From assembly GCA_013397795.1 (NCBI GenBank), contig VZTJ01000075.1, forward strand, positions 375,417 through 439,416: a stretch of DNA of 64,000 bases, read 5' to 3'. Below, piece by piece: positions 44,401 through 55,945 of the stretch (positions are counted from its first letter, which is position 1; each line of letters opens with the position of its first letter). The notes beneath the pieces are model-generated. The model ran no database searches. It saw nothing but the letters and a program-made list of their open reading frames with translations, and was not told where the DNA came from. Source of the DNA: Orthonyx spaldingii. Its lineage: Eukaryota; Chordata; Aves; Passeriformes; Orthonychidae. A program made the translations under genes and the position numbers.

Positions 44401-47400
44401 CAAAGATCTGTGATTGCAAAGGGCCAGGGGAGACACACTAGAAATGGGAAGGAAGGAGTTTTTCCTGTTTGCAGCAGATGGATTTGTCTGACACTTGGGC
44501 ATAACAAATCCTTCAGAGACTGGCAGCAAGGGAGAAGGGAGCTCTGGTTTAGCCCATCACTTACAGCATTACAATCAGATCACACCTGGTCACAGAGAAA
44601 GGAAAAAAAACCCAAAATAAAAAACAACTCCCAAACACACATCACAAAAGTAAACATGTTGTCATTTTGTAAAAATAGAGGCTGAGGCCAGGAAAGAACT
44701 CCAAATAGTTCCACTTCAGAGACAGCAGGAGAATGAAAGAGGAGAGGTTAATCCAGAGAAAGGAAAGACAAATTTTAATACACATTTTTCAGCCTCAAGG
44801 TAAATAGGTCTCCTTGTGTTATATGAACAAGCTGACAAAGCTTATTGAAACAAACAAAACCACAAAGAAAACCCAAGACATCACCCTTAAATACCAGAAA
44901 TCTTTTGCTGCAGAGCATGACCTGCAGTCAGGCACTCCTGAGCTCCCAGCTACACACAGGCCCACGTAGAGAGGGCAAGGACATAGTGAAAAAACTGATG
45001 AAAATCTGATAAAGCCACATTTTTTTAAACAAATGTCTGAACTTTCCTAGGCTGGCTACCTGGTCAGACTGCACACAGGACAAATGCCCGAGAATGGCCA
45101 AGGGTCAGTCTCCAAAATACCCAGAGCAATCTGGAATCACCAAGGCAGATTCACCACTTCAGTAAAGGAAACCAAGAGATTATTTTTCCCTTTTGGATTT
45201 GTCAGGTTTCTATTCAGTTTGTGGGGGGAGCATTTTTAATGTGTTGGGATAAAGGAGTAATGCTGAGGTACTAAGAGATGCTGTGACACGTGGAATAGGT
45301 TTTTATATTCACTTTGCCTCAGCACCGGTCTCCCCTGTTGGAAGTTTGGTGAAGGGATGTGGCAGAGGGATATAATCCTGCAAGTTTGCTTGTCTGTGCA
45401 GCACATCTCACTCACTGCTACATAGGACAAACCATGGCACTTGACTGGAGATGTGTGTAGAGAAGACACTGAGGGAAGAGGCAAGAGCCAAGCACAAGGA
45501 TCCCAAGCTAAGCATTAAATTGTCTTCCCAGAAGGAGGACAGGCACTTCCAGGCAGGCTTGGCTTTTGTTTCTTCCCTGCTTGTCTACCAGGAGAATCTC
45601 CATCAAAGAATAAGCCCTTTTTCATCTGAGGACGTTTGAAGTGCCCCCTTTTAGCAGCTTGAAACATCCACATAAACTTTTCACCATGAACCATGCGTGG
45701 CCCCATCAGCAAGATCCCAGTAATTAATTAGACAAACTGTTTATGTAGCCACCAAATCTGACCAAGCAATTGTCAAAAGTTTCAGGCCATGCACTCAGCA
45801 CCACAATTCCCAGCCCAGGATAACAGCGTGGCTCCTGGTGAGCAGGGCAGGCAGGGATCCAACCTTCCAAAGAAACAAGGCATCCTTTTGTCAACGCAGC
45901 CCTCAGGGCTTCTTTCTGTCATCCAAGAGTAATTATTTTGCATATCTCATCCTGGGTGAGCTTGAGGGTTGCATTTCATTACATCCCAGTCACAGGTGTT
46001 GTACCAGACTTTAAGGAGAATTTTTGATCCTGAGGGGGACAAGGAAAACTGGATATTGAGAGACTGTTAATAAAAATGCACCACTAGAAAGAACATAGTA
46101 GATAAAACAAATATGGCTCCTTTAATTATGCATAGGCAGTAATTAATTCATGTTATTAACTAATTAATGACTCACTTCAAGGACAAGGGAAAATGGTCTG
46201 TTTATAGATTAAAATGATGTTATTGCTGCTTAAAAAACAAAAACAAAACATCAATTGAAGATCAAACAGCTCTGTCAAGTCCTGAATTTGGTTCCAGGAA
46301 ATCCTGTGTTCTTCTCCCCAAGGAGCAGTGATTCACAGTTGTGTCTTGCTAAAGAGACTGAAGCTGGGTGCTCTCATTTGCTCCACTTTGACAAGTTTTT
46401 ACATTTTTTGGTCCAAATTTGCAGACTCCCAGAGCCAAAATAAGCTGCGGAGTGTGAGACAATAATAAAAATTTGAGATTTATTACAAGGTTAGTAATAT
46501 TTTAGCACTTTGAAGACCTGGTAAAGAGCCAAGACGGCCTTCTCTTTGCTCTTTGCCAAGTATTGTAAGAAACAGAACAAATCAATATGGTTCTTGCCCT
46601 GGAACACTCACAGCGTAGCAAGCAGAGAGAGGAAAAGTGCTCCAGGTTATGGAAAAATAGTGACTTTCCCAGGAGGCTGCGATGGCATTACACAGTCCCA
46701 CACACGGGCTTGGTGCACCCAAGTTTTGGAGAAACGGAGGGAGATCTTGCAGACCTGTTGTGCTTCTGTCTCCAGTAAAGACCTAAAAAGGTTTAGAAGG
46801 GTCTCAGTTCTCTCCCAGTGTCCCATAAATTGCCTTCCCTTGAAAAGGTTGTAAGGAGCCACGTGTTTGGGGCAGAGGGAGCCCAAGTTCAGGGCTGCTC
46901 CTTGGCTGGAGAAGAAGCAACGCCTTAAATGAAATGAGTGTGTCATTGCCCAGGCAAGGGAATGCTGAAGGGGGCTGCTTGTTGCTGCTCCAGAAGGGAG
47001 GCGTGGGGTCAGAATTCCCAGCTATCCAAACCTGTATGAGCTGGAAAATCACTGCTGATTAGTTTATGAATGCTCAGGCTGTAAACTGCAGTTCTGGCCC
47101 ACTTTGTTTTTCTTCCCCATTTCTCACAAGAAGTTGTTTTGAGACAAGGCAGGAGATGCAGCTTCAGGCAATCTTGTTGCCAATCCTCCTCCTTTCTGTC
47201 AGGATGTGAATTTTGTCACCAAGCTAAGCACAAGCAGATGGGGACAACAGCCAAATAGGTCTACATAACATCACAAATCTCAACGACCACGGAAAAAGAC
47301 AAAAATACAAAAAACTCCTGACAAGCCTTCCCCAAACCCCTTTAAACTCACCCCACACTCATTACTTCAGTTGCACTGAGAGACAAATTGGTCTATACAG

Positions 47401-48093
47401 AGCATCCTACAAGAAATACAACCCTTACCTCGATATCCTGGGGTTTTCCGGTCCTAATTAAGGGACAATTCCAGACATGAAATCATAGCCCCAAAGAGCA
47501 CGTGTGAACACTTGCAACAGGGGTATCAGTGATATGGTAGTACTTGACTCCCCAAAATGCTGTGAAAAGCATCACTTTCCTCTTTCCAGCTGAATTCATG
47601 GACCACCAAACTTCCAGCAGAAAAAATCCATAGAAGCCAAGTGGGCAAGCAGAATCTGGAGTTGAACAGACTTCACCGTCTCCAGCCATTATTAGAAGAA
47701 AATACACGAGGGATTTTTATTGGCAACACCAGGCTTTAAAGACATTGATTATTCAGCCTTATCACACAACTGAGTATGACTGATTTGCATTTGTATTTTT
47801 CGTGACTTTCTCTGAATCACTAGGGACAGAGCTTTTCTGTGAAAAGAAGAGAAAATCCCCTCAGCATCTCAAGTAGTTCCATGACTCTGAGCTAGCAAAG
47901 AAAAGAGAAGACTTAGAAGTACAGGCAGGTACACAACAGATACAGAAAAACCTTAGTAATAGTAGAAGAGAGGCCAACATTCACATTTAACCTGTTACTC
48001 CTGGGAAAAATATAGGATTATATCACCCTCCTCTTCCAATTCCCAAGGTGATGTGTTAGGAAAGTCTCAAACAGGGCAAAGTAATTACAGTAA

Positions 48094-48720
48094 AATCACA
48101 GAGTCACAGAATAGTTTGGGCTGGAAGGGACCTTAGAGATCATTCCAGCCCCTGCCATGGGCAGGGACACCTTCCACTACCCCAGGTTGTTCCAAGCCCT
48201 GTCCACCCTGGCCTTGGACACTGCCAGGGATCCAGGGGCAGCCACAGCTTCTCTGGGCACTCTGTGCCAGGGCCGCACAGGGAAGGATTCCTTCCCAATA
48301 TCCCATCTAACCCTGCCCTCTGGCAATGGAAGCCATTCCCTGTGTTCTGTCCCTCCATCCCTTGTCCAAAGCCCCTCTCCAGCTCTCCTGGAGCCCCTTT
48401 AGGCACTGGAAGGGACTCTGAGCTCTCCCTGGAGCCCCTTTAGGCACTGGAAGGGGCTCTGAGCTCTCCCTGGAGCCCCTTTAGGCACTGGAAGGGGCTC
48501 TGAGCTCTCCCTGGAGCCTTCCCTTCTCCAAGTGAACACTCCCAGCTCTCCCAGCCTGGCTCCAGAGCAGAGGGGCTCCAGCCCTAGGAGCATCTTTGTG
48601 GCCTCCTCTGGACTCGCTCCAGCAGCTCCACATTCTCCTTATGTTGGACCCCAGGGCTGGAGGCAGCTCTGCAGGTGAGGTCTCACCTGAGCAGGGCATA
48701 GGGGCAGAATCCCCTCCCTC
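48094..48720 (-). mobile_element. CR1 LINE 3' fragment, longest in the window, with internal tandem repeats
   Basis: It starts AATCACAGAGTCACAGAATAG and runs about 625 bp, through GGACTCGCTCCAGCAGCTCC to the CAGCTCTGCAGGTGAGGTCTC region. It contains three 41-bp tandem copies at 48389-48511. High similarity to the expected CR1 pattern suggests a relatively young copy. Confidence 0.9.
48389..48511. repeat. 41-bp tandem triplication inside CR1
   Basis: The unit begins TGGAGCCCCTTTAGGCACTGG and recurs with exact 41-bp spacing at 48389, 48430 and 48471; a fourth, partial start is at 48512. The normal CR1 carries one copy. The copies differ by only one or two bases. Confidence 0.9.
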
Positions 48721-51339
48721 ATCCTGCTGCCCACACTTTCTAAAACTATAAGTTCAATGTTATTGTGTTTTTTTCTCATGTTTTTTAGATGTTTTCAAAA
48801 AACCCCCTCTAACATTATTAATGTTTGGGGGGATTAAGAGGGTGTCCCCTCCCACCCTGCTTCTTCCCAGCAGAGATGCCTGAGGCCACCAAGTCAGACC
48901 AGGAATTCCTGACCACCGAAGGGTTTGTTGTTTTGGAAACAGCAGTCAATGACTAGAACAGACATGGATGACCAGGCTGAAAAGAGATGATGGATGTGAG
49001 GACACTGGAAACACAACTTGGTTTTGAAAGTCTTTTTTCCTCTGAGCAAACCATGTTTCAAAGATGCTCAGAGCACTTTCCACATTAGCTTGCACTGAGA
49101 ACACAGATAAAAGGGGAAAAAGAATCTTCCAAAGGGAAAAAATATCAGAGGCCTTGATTTAGCAACTCTTCGAACAGATTAACCTTCATCTTGCAAAAAA
49201 ATCCCAAGTAAAAACATCAGTTCAATAGGAAAAAAACCCACTCCAAAATAATATTGTTTAGGAAAAACAGCAATTGAATGTTTTAAGTTGTATTGTTTTC
49301 CAGAAACCTTTGAAACAGAAGTAGCTTTGAAATACTCACAATTCTCGCCCGAACTCTTTTCAAGTCCCTTTACAAGAGTAATTAGGGAAAATAACATTCA
49401 GGTCTGCCTCGCACATGGTTAGATGTGTGTGCAATATAACAAAACATGGGCAGCTAGAGATATTGGAGGCTTTTTTCCAGGCATGATTTTCTGTAGTCTT
49501 CCCTCTGTTCCCAATAGGATTAGAGGAGACAAAACACTGCCTTCAACAAAGCTATACTCTTTTGGATGTAGTTTGATTTTAAAAAAAAACAACAACAAAA
49601 AAAACTCCAAAAAATAAAAACACTGGGAAATGGCTGTCAAGGGAAATAATGCCAGGGGTGGAGGGTGGAGAGGAAGAGGATTGCCAAGAGGGCTGCAGTT
49701 TCCAGAGAGCAGAGCATGAGTCAGCAGAGTAATTTTTTTTAATACATATATTGCAGAGCACAGCGATGCCCTGAAGACCACAACAGATGAAACCTCTTTA
49801 CAGTGTGTGTTTTATCAATAAGGCAGCAAGATCTCATTACTTCCTGACAAACTCCTTCCAAAAACAGCTGGGATGCTTTAAAAAAAAAAAAAAAATCCAC
49901 AAAAAACCCTCACAACTTACTTATTTTTTAAGGAGAGCTTGGGCAATCTTTGCCCTTGAAGGGCTTGCCAGTATGAGCAACTTCTTCCACCTCCTTATAT
50001 CTGATTTGTCACCATAACATACAAGAACTTGCTTTTCTCTCTCCCTGACCTTGCAGCTCGATAGGATTCGGGAGTCCTCAAGGGCTCCTTTTATTTGCTC
50101 TTAAATCCTGCTGAAAACTTTCCCTTTTGGAAAACATTCCCGTCTCCCGGTGGCTGGCTATGGTTACCATCTCCCACAGCAGCCAGCCCCTTTTACTCGT
50201 GTTTACTCCACTTCCTCGGCACTCACACACCACTGCATGCCTACGGAGGAGCCGGGAGAGCTGCACCATCCCCAGCCCACAGCAGCTCTGCCTCACTGGG
50301 AGGCTGAAAGAGGCACTCTCAGAGTCCCAAAGGTGACAGGCACACCCCATTCTCACCACTCAAACTCTCTGGGAGTCAGGTCCAGGTTCTCCAAGACCCC
50401 TTCATCCAGCAAATACCTCTAAGATCTCATACAATCTACCAAAATGGCTTTCCCCCCCCCACCTTCTCACAGTAAAATTATAATTTTCAGTCCTTCATCC
50501 TGAGCAGCCTCATTGTATCACCCAAATGTCCAAGTAGGACATTGGCACCTTGGTTACCAAGAACTCAGTGTCAGATTGAAGACTCTGGCTGGCACACCCC
50601 TGTAGGAAGGGTGCCAGGAAAGACACAACCCCTGCACATCAACAGAAGGAAAACCAACACTGCAAAATGATGAATACCTGCTATAAATTGCAGCTGCTAG
50701 AACATCCCTGTGCTGTTGCTCATGGCTCTGCCACTGGGGACAGTTATCTCCTCCCTCTGCTCCTGGGAACAGGCAGGATCCAAGGATTACAGTGTGGCTC
50801 TCAGCATCTGAGAAGAGCTGCCTGAGTGGGTTGTGGAGCAAAGTGTTTGGGAATGCTGCTCCTAACACAGCTGAATCAACTTCCCAGTCGGCAGCCAGGG
50901 CAGGTGTCCTCAACCACATTCCTGCTCCTCCAGACCACCTCAGAAAGCATCTCAGGTGGGTTGTGTTTGGCCATTTGCCTCTCCAGGACTGTCTCCAGCC
51001 CGTCCTTGCCTTAAGGGCTGGGCCAGGGCAATCACAGACACATTGTCCATGGAGATGGACACTTTGTGGGTAGTCAGGGCTGGTGTCAGGGTGGCCTGAA
51101 CTCTCTCCATGCTGCACACAGTCTGCTGCTCCTTCACATCACAGGGATAATTAGAGCTCTTCAGATGCAACAGAATTTCATCAAAATTATCCCAAACTGT
51201 GACACTCTAGAAAGTGCAGAAGTGGCCGTGTCTAGTCTGTAATTTCCCTGGAGCACCAAGAGAAGCTGCCACACTTCCCCTGCCAGGAGCCTTGGAGCTG
51301 CTTGGCCCAGGTGTCACTTCTCAGTGTTGCCAGGAAGAG
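48721..51339. other. Intergenic; nothing recognised
   Basis: AT-rich DNA with A-rich tracts (49.57 and 49.88 kb). No supported gene or transposon. Confidence 0.5.
49572..49620. repeat. A-rich low-complexity tract
   Basis: AAAAACAACAACAAAAAAAA type sequence of about 45 bp. Confidence 0.8.
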
Positions 51340-52024
51340 CATTATTGTTGGAAACAATAGAACTTTGAAATAATTTTAGTTAATAGCTTTAATGAACTTT
51401 TAAATTAATTGTTTTAATTAATCATAACCAGTCTATATTAATTAAAAACAGTGTGTTAGTCTTAAATTACTCTTAGCCAGCATTTAACAAAGTTGTCATA
51501 AGCTTTTGGAGCTTGGAAAAACTACTGAAACTTTAAGTTTTGATAAACTAACTCTGATATGCTTCAGTGAACAAAGCCTGGGAGAAGAGAGGTGGATTGT
51601 TGAAGTTGGATACAAGAAGTCCAGAATTATGGACCACAAGGACATTTTGCAGAAACCAGAAGATAAAGAAAAGACTAACAAAGACTCGCTATATGTGTGC
51701 TGGGAAGTCCCTGCTGGAGGAAAAACATACTAAAAATATGGACTAATTAGCCTGAACAGTGACAAATCAATAACCAGTAGAGGACAGGATACTAATTAAT
51801 GAATGATGTCATTTTGAACCAATGAACATTAGGTTCTTTGTTTGCCAAAAATGTATAAATAAGTGGAAAAGTTTTGTATCAGTGTTTGTGTGGAGGCCAG
51901 AATTTTGTTGGCCACACACAAAAACCTTGGCCAAAAATAAAGTAATGCCTGACTCATTAACACCAAAAAGTCAGTGTCGGAAGGTTTTATTTATCCTGGT
52001 TTCAGAGGATTTGGTGACATTATT
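51340..52024 (+). mobile_element. Probable solo LTR of an endogenous retrovirus
   Basis: About 670 bp lies between two copies of the 7-mer CATTATT (51340-51346 and 52018-52024), a target-site-duplication-like pair. The left end reads TGTTGGAAAC. Inside, in order, are an AT-rich U3-like part, a TATA box TATAAATA (51854-51861) and AATAAA (51936-51941) 75 bp later, then a short U5-like tail with a T-rich stretch. That order and spacing is the LTR layout. No gag, pol or env coding remnant lies on either side, so it would be a solo LTR. The exact right end (GGTGA or GGTGACA) is uncertain, and an open frame at 51506-51733 has no family similarity. The class was not determined. Confidence 0.6.
51854..51861 (+). 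promoter_or_regulatory. TATA box of the probable LTR
   Basis: This is a perfect TATAAATA, with a polyadenylation hexamer 75 bp downstream, as expected at an LTR U3/R boundary. Confidence 0.5.
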
Positions 52025-55000
52025 ATGAGTGATAACACAGGCAGGCTTTAGGATAAAGGGCTTGTTTTCCTGTCCCTTCTGCATGAACACATGGATTTCT
52101 CAGGCAAGCTTTTACTCTGAAGCTGGAGCAGCTCACCCAGCCCGGGCTGTGCCTTGCACCTCTTGGAGGATTCCTCCCCACGTCTGTGAAACATCAGAGC
52201 TTTCTGTTCAAGCACATGTGGGCTCCTGCCCAGCTCATCCTCTCCTCTCCCTCGTCTCTGCGTAGGGCCAAGGAATTTTCTGCTCTACTTCTCCTGACTG
52301 AAATGGGTTTTGACCCCAGTGCTTTCAGACCTGGGGGCCTGAACGTGTGACTTCAGCACCCATTTGTATGACAGCAGGTTGGCGTATCACAGACAGGAGT
52401 GAGGAGGTCCAGCCTTGACCCAAAACCTATGGGGCTCAGAGGGAAGGCACTTTGGGGATGTTATTGGGCTGTGGGTGCCCAATTGAGGGATGAAAGCACT
52501 GGGCTCAAAAGGAAGCAGAGGAGGAGTTCTCCTCTTGCCATTTGGCTGCTGGGTCCCTCTGTATTTCACCATTCTGCTTCCTTAAAACATCTCCATCATG
52601 ATACAGGCCCCCTTGAAACCTTTGGGTGGAGGGAGTTCAGAGTCATTAAAACACCAGCTCAGAAATGGAACCTTCTCAAATGAGCTGTGCCACCAACATC
52701 AGTTACCAAGTAGTTGTGAGTTATGAAAGTATTGGGGAAAGTCAGGGTCAATTTGCAAATGGAGCGAGCGGGAGGAAACTGATGCACAAATAATCTGTCC
52801 TGAACTCTTCACCCGTTGCTCTCCCTGTTAAACCCTCAGTGAGCTAATCAGCAGTTCTGTTCCCCAATGAAGGCTGACGGTGTGTGTGCCTTCTGTGGTG
52901 TGATGTGATCGCCCCTAACTGATTTTGGCCGCGGACTCACCGTGCGTGCTGGATATCTGGGAAGAGCAATAACTTTAACATGCAATCATCCTGGGCAGTG
53001 ACCAAGACAAGTTGTTCTCCAGCAATCACTGGATACCTTCCTCTGTACAGCTTCAGTGCTCCAGCTTAGCTCATTGTTTGGGAGTCTTTCCTCTGCAGCC
53101 TTGAAGCACCTGCTTGCTGCAAACGAGCCCTCCTGGCCATTTAACTTTGGTTTGCAGGGCTTTGGCCATTCATGGTGAAATTTTGTACAAATTTCCTTTG
53201 GAAAAGGTAAACTGCTTTTTTTAAAAAGGACTAGAAAAATCTCTGTAAAACAGGGTGTATGTGGCAGATTTTGGAGGTCTGTAAGGACACGGCTGAGCTG
53301 CTGTGAACACTGATGTGGTGACACACTACAAAAATAGCTGGAATCCTAGCAGGAAGTCAGCCCTCTCCTCTGGTACTGTGCTTCGTTAGTATTCCCACCC
53401 CATTACAGCCCCAAACCTCTCCCTCATCATCAAATAATCTTCTATGTGGCCAGATCTCCTTTCACGATCTGCTGCTTGCCTTGTTGGACTTTCACTGTGA
53501 GATTGGTCACAAAAGACATTTCACTCACTGCTCTACAAACAACCATCCTCAGCTCATGGCATATGTTCATCCATCACCAGATTCTAGGATTTCTCAGGAA
53601 GAGTTCCCCACTAGGATTTGTGATGGGGGTTTAGACTGTTGGCCTCAGAACAAGGGTAGATAACCTTACATGGCTTTTGTTTTTTAAATCAAAAGTACTG
53701 ACTGATTTAAATTTAAATGAACCCAAAATTCATTTACTAGAACGGGAGATTCCAACCAAGGTGTGGATTGATTTATAAACCAGTCCAGGTTCTATACCTG
53801 CTCCTGGGGAGTCTCTTCCATCCTGTAGCTGCACGAAAAGGCAGCAGTGCCCTTAGCTTCTCACCACCTGCCTTTTAGCACAGGTTGCTTGCTGATTCCC
53901 AAAGCATTTCCATGTAAAATGTCCCTTTGGCTTCAAGTGACTTCACTAACACACAAATGGCTTTGACTAGGAAGGATCAAGGGCAATTTGTGCTGGAAAA
54001 AGGGAGAATCCTCTTTAGGAAGTGCTTCTGTAGCAGACCAGACCAGTCAGGTCATCAGTTGGAAAAGAGATTTGAATGGACCCCAATGGCAGCTAAAGAC
54101 ATGGCACAGGGCAGGAGGCATCATAGGAACAGATCCTTTGGAGGTCAAATCGAGGGTCCACCAAAGTCAGTACACTGCCCATGGGCAGGGAGTGAGAGCA
54201 GGAAGAGGGGAGCCTGCAGGGATCCCAACCTCCCTGCCCTGCTCCTTGCAGCCACCAGCAGGTCAGGGACTACCAGCAGCATGGATGAATGACTCTTCCC
54301 AAGCCTGGATCTTCTTCCATTTGCAGTCTCTGACAAGGAGTTTTGGTGTTATATTCTCCATGCTGTGTGTGACTGAAAGCCCTCTCTCATATTCCTTCAG
54401 GGCAGTCATTCCTTTGCTCCTTTTCCTCCTCCATAGCTTCCTACTATATCCTTGAGGAGGATGAACAGGGCTGCACACAGAATCCCGACCCCAGGGATTT
54501 ATATAATCACAAAGAGTGTCTTCTGTGCTGTTCACTATTTGTCTGTGATAAGTCCTGCCTTTTGGTCTCTGGTGAACACTAAGCTGCTGTTTGTACAGGC
54601 TGATCCACAGTAAACTCTCTGGAGCAGTGATAACTGGGTGTGCTTGTGGCTGGGCTCCCTTTTTCTTATGGGCTTTACCTTGCATTTGGCAAAATCCAAT
54701 CTCATCTGCCATTTTCCCCAATACCCCCAGTACCAGAACATACTTCTACATCTCTTTGCAGTCAGCTTTAGCTCTGAATAATCCTCCTGAGTGTTTCTAA
54801 AACACTTCTCTGTAAAATCTAAGTGTTTCCTCCTGTCCTTTGCTTGCTATTATTGTAAGTTTGTAATTGATGAAAAGTCTTTCCCTCCTGGGGAGGGGGC
54901 TTGTTAAAAGCCTTCTGACTCTGTCAGCCTTAGCTAAGGGTTGTTTGACACTTCAAATAGTTGTTATAGATTTGTGGAGTGCAATTTCTCCCTGCAAATG

Positions 55001-55545
55001 CCAAACTAGCTCCTCCCCAGTCTATCAGTTTCAACCAAATGCCTACCAATTCTAACATTTCTGCCAGGCTGTCTGACAGACAAATCAGGATTCCTGGTCT
55101 ATGGGTCCCAGGAGGTGTTTTAGGAATTGGTGACGTATTTACCACACTCCACACTTCCAGCACAGAGACTGATTTAAGCAAGAGGCTTCACACCACAGCA
55201 AGTGGAGCTGTAGTTTCCTATCTAAGCAACAGCAGAGCTTCTGGGAGAGCAGCAACTCATTCTAGCAAGTTATTGCTGTTGGTTCTCGGCTTGGTCTGAT
55301 CAAGGCTTCAGTGGTTAATGAGCCATCACTCATAGGCAAGGTGGCTGCAGTCACATCCCAAAGATGGGGGGTTAAGCTATTGAATTTTACTTCATAACAG
55401 ATTGGATGAAGAAGACATGTTTATTCCAGCTTTCCTGACACGCAGTAATCAGTTTGGTAGGACAGTTCTGCTGCTTCAATTCTAAATCACTGCACTTGGC
55501 TCATGTGGTGTTCATATTCAAACTAGCTGGAAACTGCCCCAAAAT
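52025..55545. other. Intergenic; nothing firm apart from a possible old CR1/L3 fragment
   Basis: No coding exon recognised. Open frames such as 53927-54292 show no domain and no splice signals. Confidence 0.5.
54470..54725. mobile_element. Possible ancient CR1/L3-like fragment
   Basis: The run CTTTACCTTGCATTTGGC, then CAATCTCATCTGCCATTTT, is similar to a motif conserved in old CR1/L3 elements (TTTGCATTTATC...TTTCATCTGCCATTTT). It is strongly diverged and the orientation is not assigned. Confidence 0.35.
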
Positions 55546-55945
55546 ATCATAGAACCATGGAATGGTTTGGTTTAGAAGGGACCTTAAAGCTCATCTCAAT
55601 CCACCCCCTGCCATGGGCAGGGACACCTTCCACTATCCCAGGTGGCTCCAAGCCCCATCCAATCTGGCCTTGGACAATTCCAGGGGTCCAGGGGCAGCCA
55701 CAGCTTCTCCGGGCAACCTGTGCCAGGGCCTCCCCACCCTCACAGGGAAGAATTCCTTGCAATATCCCATCTAACCCTGCCCTCTGGCAGTGGGAAGTCA
55801 TTCCCCCTTGTCCTGGCACTCCAGGCCCTTGTTCAAAGCCTTTTTCCAGCTCTCTTGGAGCCCCTTTAGGCTCTGGAAGGGGCTCTAAAGTCTCCCCAGA
55901 GCCTTCTGTTCTCCAGCTGAACACCCCCAGCTCTCCCAGCCACCA
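55546..55945 (-). mobile_element. CR1 LINE 3' fragment
   Basis: It starts ATCATAGAACCATGGAATGG, then carries the standard CR1 blocks CCATGGGCAGGGACACCTTC and CTCTGGCAGTGGGAAGTCA, ending near CAGCTGAACACCCCCAGCTCTC. It is about 400 bp and well preserved. Confidence 0.9.

Larger units (their letters stand above)
31482..48093. other. Intergenic, gene-poor; repeats only
   Basis: Apart from CR1 fragments near 34.9, 36.9 and 38.3 kb and the T25 tract at 35.2 kb, nothing recognisable was found. Many short open frames are scattered at the density expected by chance. A mildly CpG-enriched stretch at about 42.5-42.85 kb does not reach island density. Confidence 0.55.

Noticed and set aside
51506..51733. 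75-codon frame inside the probable LTR
   Set aside because: It lies in the U3-like part of an LTR-like unit with no similarity to a known protein, so it is probably chance.
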